Notes under the pieces: generated by a model | The model's input: only the letters and a program-made list of their open reading frames with translations | Databases searched by the model: none | Told to the model about the DNA's origin: nothing | Assembly (NCBI GenBank): GCA_951828585.1 | Contig: OX639991.1 | Location: 2,698,576 to 2,762,575, forward strand | Source: Longimicrobiales bacterium | Lineage (GTDB): Bacteria; Gemmatimonadota; Gemmatimonadetes; Longimicrobiales; Gaopeijiaceae | Reading direction: 5' to 3' | Length of the DNA: 64,000 bases | Program-made: the position numbers and the translations under genes | Shown here: positions 33,993 through 41,817 of the stretch, piece after piece | Layout of the letters: every line of letters begins with the position of its first letter | How positions within the stretch are numbered: position 1 is the stretch's first letter

Positions 33993-35048
33993 ATGTATAC
34001 CACCTGTATGTTCTGCAACGAGTCCCTCCGGACCAACGAGGTCGTGGAAGCTTTTCCCGTCGGCCGGCGCATCGCCTTCGACGCCGCCAAGGGTCGGCTG
34101 TGGGTGGTGTGCCGGAAATGCGAGCGCTGGAACCTGACCCCGCTCGAGGAGCGCTGGGAGGCGGTGGAGACCTGTGAGAAGCTCTTTCGCGGCACGCGCA
34201 TCCGCACGTCGTCCGAGAACATCGGGCTGGCGCGGCCTGCGGAGGGGTTGGAGCTGGTGCGAATCGGTGAGCCGCTGCGCCCGGAGTTCGCCGCGTGGCG
34301 TTACGGGGACCAGTTTGGGAGGAGGCGGAGGAGGACAATTCTCAACTGGACCGCGGCTGGCCTGGGATTGGCTGGCGGCGTGGCCCTGGCAGGCGCAAGC
34401 GGGGGGGTCCTGGGCACGGCCTTTGCCGCCTACGGCGTGAACTCCGTGAACATGTGGAACATCTTCCGCCCCACGGTCTATTTCCGCCCTGAAGACGGGC
34501 GACTCCGGTGGATGAACCGTCGCGGGTGCTATGCAACCCGAATACGCCCGTCCGACGACGAGAACCCATTCCGCGTGCAAGCGAAGGCAAAGCGTTTCCT
34601 CTGGGGCGGAAAGGAATGGTTCGAGGGAGAGGATGCCTTGAGGGTACTCCGGGCAACGCTTCCCAAACTCAACGCCTTCGGCGGCACGGGCCGCGCGGTG
34701 CAGTCGGCCGTATCGGAGATCGATCACCACCGGCATGCCCGGGGATTCCTGGAGCGGGTCGCCCGGCGTGGTGAGGAACACCGGTACCGGGGGACCCCCG
34801 GTTACATCGTGAAGCTGCCGAAGCCCACGCAGCTCGCCCTGGAGATGGCGCTCCACGAAGAGGATGAGCGCCGCGCACTGGAGGGCGAACTCTGGCGGCT
34901 GGAACAGGCTTGGCGGGAGGCCGAGGAGATTGCGGGGATCGCGGACGATCTGTTGTTGCCGAAGGGGACATCCGGTTTTCTGGACCGCCATTCGGAGTCC
35001 GACGATGATTCTCCGAATCCGCCTGAGGCACCCGACCGCGACTCTTGA
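33993..35048 (+). CDS. Zinc-ribbon / membrane / coiled-coil protein, paralogue 3
   Basis: This is the third tandem paralogue, 351 residues from ATG 33993. C5, C8, C40 and C43 form the ribbon. The hairpin is GLGLAGGVALAGASGGVLGT followed by AFAAYGVNSVN. A different middle domain (VYFRPEDGRLRWMNRRGCYATRI split) is followed by the shared C terminus (LALEMALHEEDERRALEG, AEEIAGIADDLLLPKG) and an acidic tail. The same-strand spacing (21 bases after paralogue 2) indicates one operon of three. No enzyme motif was found, so a structural, regulatory or target-binding role is more likely than catalysis. Confidence 0.8.
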   Translation: MYTTCMFCNESLRTNEVVEAFPVGRRIAFDAAKGRLWVVCRKCERWNLTPLEERWEAVETCEKLFRGTRIRTSSENIGLARPAEGLELVRIGEPLRPEFAAWRYGDQFGRRRRRTILNWTAAGLGLAGGVALAGASGGVLGTAFAAYGVNSVNMWNIFRPTVYFRPEDGRLRWMNRRGCYATRIRPSDDENPFRVQAKAKRFLWGGKEWFEGEDALRVLRATLPKLNAFGGTGRAVQSAVSEIDHHRHARGFLERVARRGEEHRYRGTPGYIVKLPKPTQLALEMALHEEDERRALEGELWRLEQAWREAEEIAGIADDLLLPKGTSGFLDRHSESDDDSPNPPEAPDRDS

Positions 35049-35133
35049 GGGGTGAGGCCCGAGATCCGCTGAGAGCAGGCTGGAGACGCCGACAATACAG
35101 CGTCCGCCCGCCAAGCCCACCGTGCCACCGACC

Positions 35134-35182
35134 GAAATAGTAAATCCAACATTACATTTTGTAAACTTCTCTTTACTATTTC
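35134..35182. repeat. Nested palindrome and right inverted AT-rich repeat
   Basis: Outer arms GAAATAGTAAA (35134-35144) and TTTACTATTTC (35172-35182) are perfect inverted repeats; inside them TTACA-TTT-TGTAA (35152-35164) is another. Positions 35148-35164 are the inverted counterpart of 31766-31782 (16 of 17). The right arm contains the TAG stop of the cyclophilin gene. It could be a bidirectional terminator without a T-tract, a protein-binding site, or the end of a mobile block. Confidence 0.6.
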
Positions 35183-35760
35183 AGATACACCCTGACGATC
35201 CCCACCACAGGCGTCAGCCGCTGCCCCTCATACGGCGCCTCATGTATCGCCCGCACCACATCCATCCCCGCTACCACCCTGCCAAACGCCGCGAACCCCT
35301 GTCCGTCCGCGTTCCTCATTCCGCCGTGGTCGAGCGACGGCTGGTCGCCGATGCAGATGAAGAAGCTGTGCGTGGCCGTGTCGGGACCCGCTCGCGCCAT
35401 CGAGATCGTGCCGTCGCGGTGCGTGATGCCGGTCTCGCTGGTGCGTTCCAGCTCGATCGGGGGGAAGGAAGGGGCCGACGCATTGCGATTGCGGCCGGCC
35501 TGGATAACCGCGATCCGGATCGTGTCGCTGGGCTGGTTGTCCGCGTGCACGGTGCGATGGAAGGAGCCGCCGTCGTAGTGGCCGCCGTCGACGTAGCGGA
35601 GGAAGTTGGCGGCGGTGATGGGCGCCCGGTCCACGTCGACTTCCAGTTCGAAGGTGCCCAGATCCGTTTCGACGACGACCCGCACGGAATCGCTCGTCAC
35701 GGGTACGATGAGCGGGAGGCCGAGGGCCCCGATCGGGAGCAGGGACAGGAGGGCGGTCAT
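35176..35760 (-). CDS. Cyclophilin-type peptidyl-prolyl isomerase, exported
   Basis: From ATG 35760 (MTALLSLLPIGALGLPLIVPV) this 194-residue protein has an N-terminal hydrophobic export segment, then the cyclophilin fold: VVVETDLGTFELEVDVDRAPIT in two strands, AANFLRYVDGGHYDGGSFHRTV (family FHRV/I), ISMARAGPDTATHSFFI and FAAFGRVVAGMDVV. It would speed proline isomerisation of exported proteins. The catalytic arginine of FHR is present; the family's QGGD motif is replaced by VIQAGRN, so activity may be altered. The frame is open further upstream, but without homology. Confidence 0.9.
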   Translation of the reverse strand: MTALLSLLPIGALGLPLIVPVTSDSVRVVVETDLGTFELEVDVDRAPITAANFLRYVDGGHYDGGSFHRTVHADNQPSDTIRIAVIQAGRNRNASAPSFPPIELERTSETGITHRDGTISMARAGPDTATHSFFICIGDQPSLDHGGMRNADGQGFAAFGRVVAGMDVVRAIHEAPYEGQRLTPVVGIVRVYLK

Positions 35761-36021
35761 CGCCCGTGGGGTCGCCGTCCGTTGGAATCGGCGCGGCGGT
35801 CTCGGCCGCGCCCGGGATCTTCGCACTCTGTCCCCCCTCTCTGCTTGACCTGTGACACTCACGCTGCCTGGATCGCGCGCCACCAGGCCACCGTTCGGAA
35901 CAAGTGAAAACCTACCGGGTCTCAATAGGTAGGGGCCACCATTACGCGACGCCGGACTTTGCTCTCGCAGCGTACCGGGAGTAAAGTGTACCGGAACGTC
36001 CGTCTACCGAAAGGATCCGCC

Positions 36022-36678
36022 GTGCGACGCCTTGCCATTCTCCTTCTCGCCGCCGCGCCCCTCCTGCCAGGATCCGCGGGTGGCCAGACCACCCTTTCGC
36101 TTCATGGCGGCCCCAACCGGACGATGCTTGCCGAGATCCACGTGGATACCCTCCTCTTGACGCCCCGGAAGCCGGTTTACGGAATGGATATCGGTCTCGG
36201 GGTCACCTTTCAGTTGAGTCCACCAGACGACATCTACGGTTTCGGGGTCCAGCTGAACGCGACATATGCCCAGAGGGGAGCCGCCCACACGGTACTCGGT
36301 CAACGGTCGCTCATCCGCATGCACTACCTGCTTTTCAACGCATTGTACGACATGGCGTTTCCGTTCGGCTGGGAGCGACTGACCACACACTTTACGGCCG
36401 GTCCCACCCTGGGAGGGCTAATCGGCTGTCAACGCGAATTCGGGGGCGTGGACGGTGAGAGTGACTATGCCAGACCCTGCCCCGACGGCGACTACCGCCT
36501 ACTGGAATTCGGACTGATCCTCGGGGCGCGCCTGGAGCTGGGGTTATCCGACAACTTCGGGATCTCTTCCGGCCTGCAGTACCATTGGGGAGGGAGAGAC
36601 ATTGAGAGACGCGGTGACTCCGGAATGTTGAACCGTGCCATCTCGCTGCGAGGTGGGCTGCTCTACACCATCCGCTGA
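36022..36678 (+). CDS. Outer-membrane beta-barrel protein
   Basis: GTG 36022 lies after AAAGGA and begins a signal peptide (VRRLAILLLAAAPLLPGSAGG). The 218-residue protein then alternates short amphipathic strands typical of the PorT/outer-membrane-beta-barrel family (TLSLHGGPNRTML, VYGMDIGLGVTFQL, GFGVQLNATYAQRG, FNALYDMAFPFG, LGARLELGLSDNFGISSGL in two strands) and ends ISLRGGLLYTIR, with no terminal aromatic residue. One disulfide may form between Cys in GLIGCQREF and ARPCPDG. It probably forms a small 8-stranded barrel. Confidence 0.82.
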   Translation: MRRLAILLLAAAPLLPGSAGGQTTLSLHGGPNRTMLAEIHVDTLLLTPRKPVYGMDIGLGVTFQLSPPDDIYGFGVQLNATYAQRGAAHTVLGQRSLIRMHYLLFNALYDMAFPFGWERLTTHFTAGPTLGGLIGCQREFGGVDGESDYARPCPDGDYRLLEFGLILGARLELGLSDNFGISSGLQYHWGGRDIERRGDSGMLNRAISLRGGLLYTIR

Positions 36679-36812
36679 GGCGGGATAGGCTCCTCGCCGG
36701 ACCAACATGGCGGAGTCCCCCCCTTTGCTGACCGTATCCGCACACGCTTACGTTTTCGGACCATCCCCGGGCGACACACGCCCGCACCCAGCCTTCCAAC
36801 GCAGCGTGAACC

Positions 36813-38219
36813 ATGAGTGAAACAGGAAAGTCAGGTACGGAACCAGCCGCCGCGGGTAGCCGGCGGAAGTTCGTCAAGTCCGTCGCGGCCGGCTCGGCGC
36901 TCGCCGCGGGGTTCCCTTCCCTGTTGAGAGGCGCGGCCCCGGACGCCGTCCGGCGGACGCTGACCCGCGAGTCACGCAGCCGGCAGGTCTCGCCCTCCGA
37001 TCGCATCGGCCTCGCCGTGATCGGCGCGGGGGGCATGGGAATGGCCGATGTGTCCACCGCGCTTCGCATTCCCGGCGTCGAACTCGTGGCCGCGTGCGAC
37101 ATCTTCGACGGTCGGCTCGACGCGGCACGGGAGCGTTACGGCGAGGACCTGTTCACCACGCGCGACTATCGCGAAGTGATCGCCCGGGACGACATCGACG
37201 CGGTCATCGTGGGCACCCCCGACCACTGGCACCAGCCGATCTCGGTGGACGCGCTGAGGGCCGGGAAGGCCGTGTACTGCGAGAAGCCGATGGTGCACGA
37301 TATCGCCGAAGGGCACGACCTGATTCGCGCGGAGGAGGAATCGGGCAAGGTCTTCCAGGTGGGCAGCCAGGGGATGAGTTCGCTCGGCAACGAGAAGGCG
37401 AAGGAGCTGTACGAGGCCGGCGCCATCGGTGAACTCAACTACGCGGAGGGGTTCTGGGCGCGGAATGATCCGATCGGGGCGTGGCAATATCCGATTCCGG
37501 CGGGGGCGTCGGAGGAGACGGTGGACTGGAAGCAGTTCCTGGGGCCCGCGCCCGACCGCGACTACGATCCGCTGCGCGTATTCCGCTGGCGCAACTATCG
37601 GGACTACGGGACGGGGGTGGCGGGGGACTTGTTCGTGCACCTCTTCTCGAGCCTGCACTTCGTGGTGAGTTCGCGGGGGCCGACACGGATCCAGGCGGCG
37701 GGCGGGCTGCGCTACTGGAAGGACGGGCGCGAGGTGCCGGATGTGTTACTCGGCGTCTTCGACTACCCGGAGACCGAGGCGCACCCGGGGTTCAATCTGT
37801 CGCTACGGGTCAACTTCGTGGACGGGACTTCGGGCAGCACCTATCTGCGCCTGGTTGGGAGCGAGGGCGCGATGGACGTGACGTGGACCGAGGTGATTCT
37901 GCGGAAGAACGTGGCGGTGGACCCGATGGACGCGTTTTCGCAGGAGAAGATGGCGGAGGCGGCGGCGGACGAGGGGGGATTGCCGGCGCGGGTTCGCATG
38001 CTGCCTCCGGCCGAGGCGCGGTATGAGGTGGAGCGAGGGTACCGGGGGGCGCACGTCGATCACTTCTTCAACTTTCTCGAGGCGGTGCGGGGCGGGCCGC
38101 CGGTGCTGGAGGACGCGGCGTTCGGGCTGAGGGCGGCTGCTCCGGCGCTGGCCTGCAATCTGAGCTACTTCGAGGACCGGATCGTGCGGTGGGATCCGGA
38201 CGCGATGAGGCTGGTCTGA
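36813..38219 (+). CDS. Tat-exported Gfo/Idh/MocA family oxidoreductase
   Basis: SRRKFVKSVAAGSALAAG is a twin-arginine signal, so the folded, cofactor-loaded enzyme is exported. The Rossmann motif is LAVIGAGGMGMADV, then VIVGTPDHWHQPISVDALRAGKAVY in two strands and the catalytic EKP in YCEKPMVHD. The C-terminal alpha/beta domain is complete (468 residues). Such exported NAD(P)-dependent proteins with WHQP are typical of sugar or inositol-derivative metabolism in Planctomycetes and Gemmatimonadota. The adjacent DUF1080 lipoprotein supports a carbohydrate role. It is followed directly (TGA then ATG) by the amine oxidase. Confidence 0.93.
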   Translation: MSETGKSGTEPAAAGSRRKFVKSVAAGSALAAGFPSLLRGAAPDAVRRTLTRESRSRQVSPSDRIGLAVIGAGGMGMADVSTALRIPGVELVAACDIFDGRLDAARERYGEDLFTTRDYREVIARDDIDAVIVGTPDHWHQPISVDALRAGKAVYCEKPMVHDIAEGHDLIRAEEESGKVFQVGSQGMSSLGNEKAKELYEAGAIGELNYAEGFWARNDPIGAWQYPIPAGASEETVDWKQFLGPAPDRDYDPLRVFRWRNYRDYGTGVAGDLFVHLFSSLHFVVSSRGPTRIQAAGGLRYWKDGREVPDVLLGVFDYPETEAHPGFNLSLRVNFVDGTSGSTYLRLVGSEGAMDVTWTEVILRKNVAVDPMDAFSQEKMAEAAADEGGLPARVRMLPPAEARYEVERGYRGAHVDHFFNFLEAVRGGPPVLEDAAFGLRAAAPALACNLSYFEDRIVRWDPDAMRLV

Positions 38220-39692
38220 ATGCGTAGTGCGGGCGGTGGGTCGAGCGGCCTGCCATTGGAGGACCGCGTTCGAGCATCTCCCGGGGGATTGACCCGCCGC
38301 TCTTTCTGCAAGGGGGCGCTGGGGATGGCGGGACTTGTCCCGGCCGTTTCCGTCCTGCCGAAACGCAACAAGGCGTCCGGCCTCGGGGACCGCGGAGTCG
38401 CCGCTGCCGGTACCGCACGGCGCAACCAGGGGGTCGTGATCGTCGGCGCCGGAGTGGCCGGCCTGGCCGCGGCCAGGGAACTGCGCGCAAACGGATTCGA
38501 CGACGTGGTCATACTGGAGGCACGCGACCGGATCGGCGGGCGGGTCTGGACGGAAACCATCGGCGACGGCTTTCCGATCGATCTCGGAGCATCCTGGATC
38601 CAGGGTGTCGACGGGAACCCGATCAGCGCCATCGCCAGGGAGAACAACATTGCGACGCACCGGACCGACTGGGGCAACGGGGTGTTCCACTACCACGGTG
38701 TCGGCGAGCCGGCGTCTTCCGCTCCGCCGGGGCTCCGGGACTTCTGGAGGCTGGCGGAGGAGCATCCCGAAAGGAACTTCCAGTCCGTCTACGAAGAAAT
38801 GCTGACGAGCGGGACCTTCAGCGAGGCCGACAGGCGCTACCTGGAGTACCTGCTCACCACCGAGGTCGAGAATGAATACGCCGCCGATCTGACTGACCTT
38901 TCGTATGCAAGCGTCGATGGCGGGAGTGGCTTTCGTGGAGGGGATGTCGTCTTCCCGGGCGGCTACGGGCAGATCGTCGACGTGCTGGCGCGCGGAGTGA
39001 CGATCGAGCGCGGGCAGGCCGTGGCGGAGATCGACCATTCCGGGCCGGCCATCGTCGTGACGACGTCCGCCGGTGCGACCTTCGAGGCCGCGAGAGTCAT
39101 CGTCACGGTTCCGCTCGGCGTGTTGAAGGAGGACTTCATCTCGTTTCGTCCGTCGTTGCCGAGCCGGAAGAGGAGCGCGATCGCCAACCTCGAGATGGGC
39201 GTGCTCAACAAGACGTACCTGTTGTTCGACGACGTTTTCTGGGACAGGGACGTCGAGCGCCTTCAGTACGTCAGTGCGGACAACGGGCAATGGGCAGAGA
39301 CCATCAGCCTGTATCCGTACACGGGGCAGCCGATCCTCGCGATGCTCAACGCCGGCACCTTCGGCACCCGACTCGAGCGGCTCTCCGACCGCGAGGTCGT
39401 GGGGCGGGCCGTTGCGGCTCTCACGAACATGTATGGGGACGTGCCCGCGCCGAGCGACGTGCGCGTCACGCGTTGGCGCTCGGATCCGTGGACGCACGGC
39501 TCCTACTCGTATGTGCCGGCCGGATCTTCCTTTGCGGAGTACGCCGCACTGGGCGAGCCGGTCGGCGACAAGGTATTCTTCGCGGGCGAGGCGACTCGCG
39601 ACGACCATCCGGCGACCGTACACGGCGCGTTTCTGTCGGGCGTTCGGGCGGCCCGGCAGATCGCCGCGATCGCCGAAATCCCGGAAAGATGA
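38220..39692 (+). CDS. Tat-exported flavin amine oxidase
   Basis: This 490-residue FAD enzyme has a twin-arginine signal (LTRRSFCKGALGMAG) and the dinucleotide-binding GAGVAGLAAARELRANG followed by ILEARDRIGGRVWTE, the standard amine oxidase/polyamine oxidase N terminus. DLGASWIQGVDGNPI, VTVPLGVLKEDFI and the C-terminal FAD motif VFFAGEATRDDHPATVHGAF (one piece of 20) are conserved. It oxidises an amine, perhaps a polyamine, in the periplasm. The start abuts the stop of the oxidoreductase gene, indicating one operon. The PotABCD-like importer elsewhere in the window may handle related substrates; this link is inference. Confidence 0.93.
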   Translation: MRSAGGGSSGLPLEDRVRASPGGLTRRSFCKGALGMAGLVPAVSVLPKRNKASGLGDRGVAAAGTARRNQGVVIVGAGVAGLAAARELRANGFDDVVILEARDRIGGRVWTETIGDGFPIDLGASWIQGVDGNPISAIARENNIATHRTDWGNGVFHYHGVGEPASSAPPGLRDFWRLAEEHPERNFQSVYEEMLTSGTFSEADRRYLEYLLTTEVENEYAADLTDLSYASVDGGSGFRGGDVVFPGGYGQIVDVLARGVTIERGQAVAEIDHSGPAIVVTTSAGATFEAARVIVTVPLGVLKEDFISFRPSLPSRKRSAIANLEMGVLNKTYLLFDDVFWDRDVERLQYVSADNGQWAETISLYPYTGQPILAMLNAGTFGTRLERLSDREVVGRAVAALTNMYGDVPAPSDVRVTRWRSDPWTHGSYSYVPAGSSFAEYAALGEPVGDKVFFAGEATRDDHPATVHGAFLSGVRAARQIAAIAEIPER

Positions 39693-39702
39693 GGCTTGTC
39701 CG

Positions 39703-41271
39703 ATGCGAATTACACACTCGTTACACACTATACACACTATACACACCGATCCCGCCCGGCACTCCGGCGAGGCGGCGCGCTCCCGTCCGCGGAGCCTGCG
39801 GCGTCGATTCCCCTGGGTGCTGGCCGCGATCGTGGCCGCGGCTTGCTCCGATGCTTCCGAGGGAGGCCCGCCCGCGGCAGGCGGCGACCCGGAGACCCCA
39901 TCCCCCAACACCCTCACCGAAGCCGAACGCGACGCCGGCTGGCGCCTCCTCTTCGACGGCGAGACGACCGACGGCTGGCGCGGCTATAACCGCGAGGAGT
40001 TCCCCGACACCGGCTGGGCCGTGGTGGACGGCATGCTGGTGGTCGGCGCAACCTCGACGGATCCGGACGTCGCGGTGGGCGGCGACATCGTCACCACCGA
40101 GTCCTTCACCGACTTCGACCTGAAGTTCGAGTTCATGCTCTCGGAGGTCGCCAACAGCGGCGTCCTCTACCGGGTGATCGAGGAGGAGGGCGCCGCGATC
40201 TGGCACAACGCGCCCGAGTACCAGGTCCTCGACGACCCCGCCTACATCGAGATGGGCACGATGGACATGAACACGCACCTCACCGGCGACAACTACGATC
40301 TCCACGCCTCGGGCGAGAAGACGCTGCACCCGCCCGGCGAATGGAACGAGGGGCGGATCCGCATTCTGGGCAACGTGGTGGAGCACTGGCTCAACGGGGT
40401 CAAGACGGTCGAGTACGAGCTCGGGTCATACGACTGGAGGCTGCTGGTGCGGGACAGCAAGTTCGCCCCCTTCCCCCGCTACGGCACGGCCGCCTCCGGC
40501 CCGATCGGCCTCCAGGACCACGGGCGCAACGTCTGGTACCGCAACATCAAGGTCCTGCCGCTGGAGCCCGTCTCGATCTTCAACGGCGAGGACCTGGACG
40601 GCTGGGTCGTGCACGGAACCGAGCGATGGCACGTCGAGGACGGGGAGCTCGTGTGCGAGAGCGGTCCCGACGCCGAATACGGCTATCTCACCACCGAGCG
40701 GACCTACCGCGATTTCGACCTGTGGGTCGATTTCAACCAGGAGGCCGACGGCAACAGCGGGGTGTTCTTCCGTTCGAGCGTGGAGGGAACGATGGTGACG
40801 GGGTGGCAAGCCGAGGTGGCGCCGCCCGGGATGGCGACCGGCGGGATCTACGAGTCGTACGGGCGGGGCTGGCTGGTGCAGCCCAGTCCAGAGCGGGACC
40901 ATCTGCTGCGCATGGGCGACTGGAACACGATGCGGGTCCGGGCTGTGGGGGACCGGGTGAGGACATGGCTGAACGGGACACTCATGGTGGCCATCGAGGA
41001 CGCGACGATCGGTGCGGCCGAGGGGTCCATCGCGCTCCAGATCCACGACGGGGGCGGGATCAGGGTGCGGTGGCGGAATCTGCGGGTGGTGGATAACGTT
41101 CCACAACGCGGATCCTCTCGCCGCGAATCGGCCCGAAGGGCGGAAAAGACGGCCCCGAGAGGCCCGTGGAGCCGCCGGAAGGGGTCGGCGACAGACGGCT
41201 CGGAGCATTTGGCACGCCGAATCCGGGGGCACACGGCCCGAATCCGGATCATCGGGGCAAAAAGGGGGTGA
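39703..41271 (+). CDS. Two-domain DUF1080 (3-keto-disaccharide hydrolase) lipoprotein
   Basis: The start ATG 39703 is followed by a repetitive N terminus (HSLHTIHTIHTDP) encoded by repeats of TACACACTA, then a lipoprotein signal WVLAAIVAAAC. Two DUF1080/concanavalin-like domains follow: GWRLLFDGETTDGWRGY ... NSGVLYRVIEEEG ... EYQVLDDPAY and SIFNGEDLDGWVVHG ... NSGVFFRSSVEG. The family hydrolyses 3-keto-glycosides produced by Gfo/Idh-type dehydrogenases, which fits the neighbouring gene. The final ~60 residues after LRVVDNV (arginine/serine-rich) match nothing in the domain and suggest loss of the original stop. It is 10 bases after the amine oxidase gene. Confidence 0.88.
   Translation: MRITHSLHTIHTIHTDPARHSGEAARSRPRSLRRRFPWVLAAIVAAACSDASEGGPPAAGGDPETPSPNTLTEAERDAGWRLLFDGETTDGWRGYNREEFPDTGWAVVDGMLVVGATSTDPDVAVGGDIVTTESFTDFDLKFEFMLSEVANSGVLYRVIEEEGAAIWHNAPEYQVLDDPAYIEMGTMDMNTHLTGDNYDLHASGEKTLHPPGEWNEGRIRILGNVVEHWLNGVKTVEYELGSYDWRLLVRDSKFAPFPRYGTAASGPIGLQDHGRNVWYRNIKVLPLEPVSIFNGEDLDGWVVHGTERWHVEDGELVCESGPDAEYGYLTTERTYRDFDLWVDFNQEADGNSGVFFRSSVEGTMVTGWQAEVAPPGMATGGIYESYGRGWLVQPSPERDHLLRMGDWNTMRVRAVGDRVRTWLNGTLMVAIEDATIGAAEGSIALQIHDGGGIRVRWRNLRVVDNVPQRGSSRRESARRAEKTAPRGPWSRRKGSATDGSEHLARRIRGHTARIRIIGAKRG
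39711..39749 (+). repeat. Short TACACAC direct repeats in the DUF1080 leader
   Basis: TACACAC occurs four times between 39711 and 39746 (spacers of four, two and two bases), encoding HSLHTIHTIHT. The tract is a slippage-prone microsatellite directly after the start codon; changes in copy number that are not multiples of three would switch the gene off. Confidence 0.6.
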
Positions 41272-41399
41272 AAACCCACCTGTGAAGCGCGCTTTGACGG
41301 ATAATCCGGCCTACCTCACCCCTCGGAACAATGGCAGGATGACCGGAATTACGGCACATCCGTCCGCCTGTTCACACAACGATCGCGTCTGGGAAACAC

Positions 41400-41816
41400 T
41401 TGACGTTTGTCCTGTTGGCGCCAACAGGTGTTGGTGACCGCGAGTACCAAGAAATGGTAGCTCAATCGATGGCAGCGATGTTGCAATATGCCAACGAATC
41501 AGGATTCTATTTCTCAACCATTGGTGTTTCCGACGATTGGTCCGTTGAGCGTGGCTTGCGTATTCTCGAAGAATTCGGGACGTTTGACGAAGTCATCGTC
41601 GGACGGAACTGGTTCAATACCGGCGTGGAGCGCTATATCACCGAGGCAGGCGCACTGGCAGCTTTTCCCCAGATTGTGGTGTTGCTGCAAGAACGGTGGT
41701 TGGATAGGGAGCCGTGGGTGTACGGTCAGGCTGAGGAGTTGATTCGTGTTGTAGGTTCTGGGGAGTTGGCAGAGTGGTCGCGCGGTCAGTTTGCGGTCTC
41801 GGTGCCCTCGTCGTGA
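41400..41816 (+). CDS. Hypothetical protein, possibly N-terminally truncated
   Basis: The family is not named. The first convenient start is TTG 41400, but the frame is open from 41343 and the residues before it (ASGKHLTFVLLAPTGVGDREY) read smoothly, so the N terminus may be missing. The body FSTIGVSDDWSVERGLRILEE, FDEVIVGRNWFNTGVERYI and FPQIVVLLQERW resembles a thioredoxin-like alpha/beta fold without the CxxC. The base composition is lower in GC than the flanks. The IS1380 copy at 41818 sits immediately after its TGA. The next host gene is the DsbA-like gene, so the pair was probably an operon. Confidence 0.6.
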   Translation: MTFVLLAPTGVGDREYQEMVAQSMAAMLQYANESGFYFSTIGVSDDWSVERGLRILEEFGTFDEVIVGRNWFNTGVERYITEAGALAAFPQIVVLLQERWLDREPWVYGQAEELIRVVGSGELAEWSRGQFAVSVPSS

Positions 41817-41817
41817 A

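Noticed and set aside
35122-35907. Plus-strand frame opposite the cyclophilin gene
   Set aside because: No start context or domain; it merely reads through the AT-rich palindrome and the antisense of the cyclophilin gene.
37803-39917. Minus-strand frame of ~700 codons opposite the Tat oxidoreductase and amine oxidase
   Set aside because: Arginine/proline-rich translation without domains; the plus-strand genes are unambiguous.
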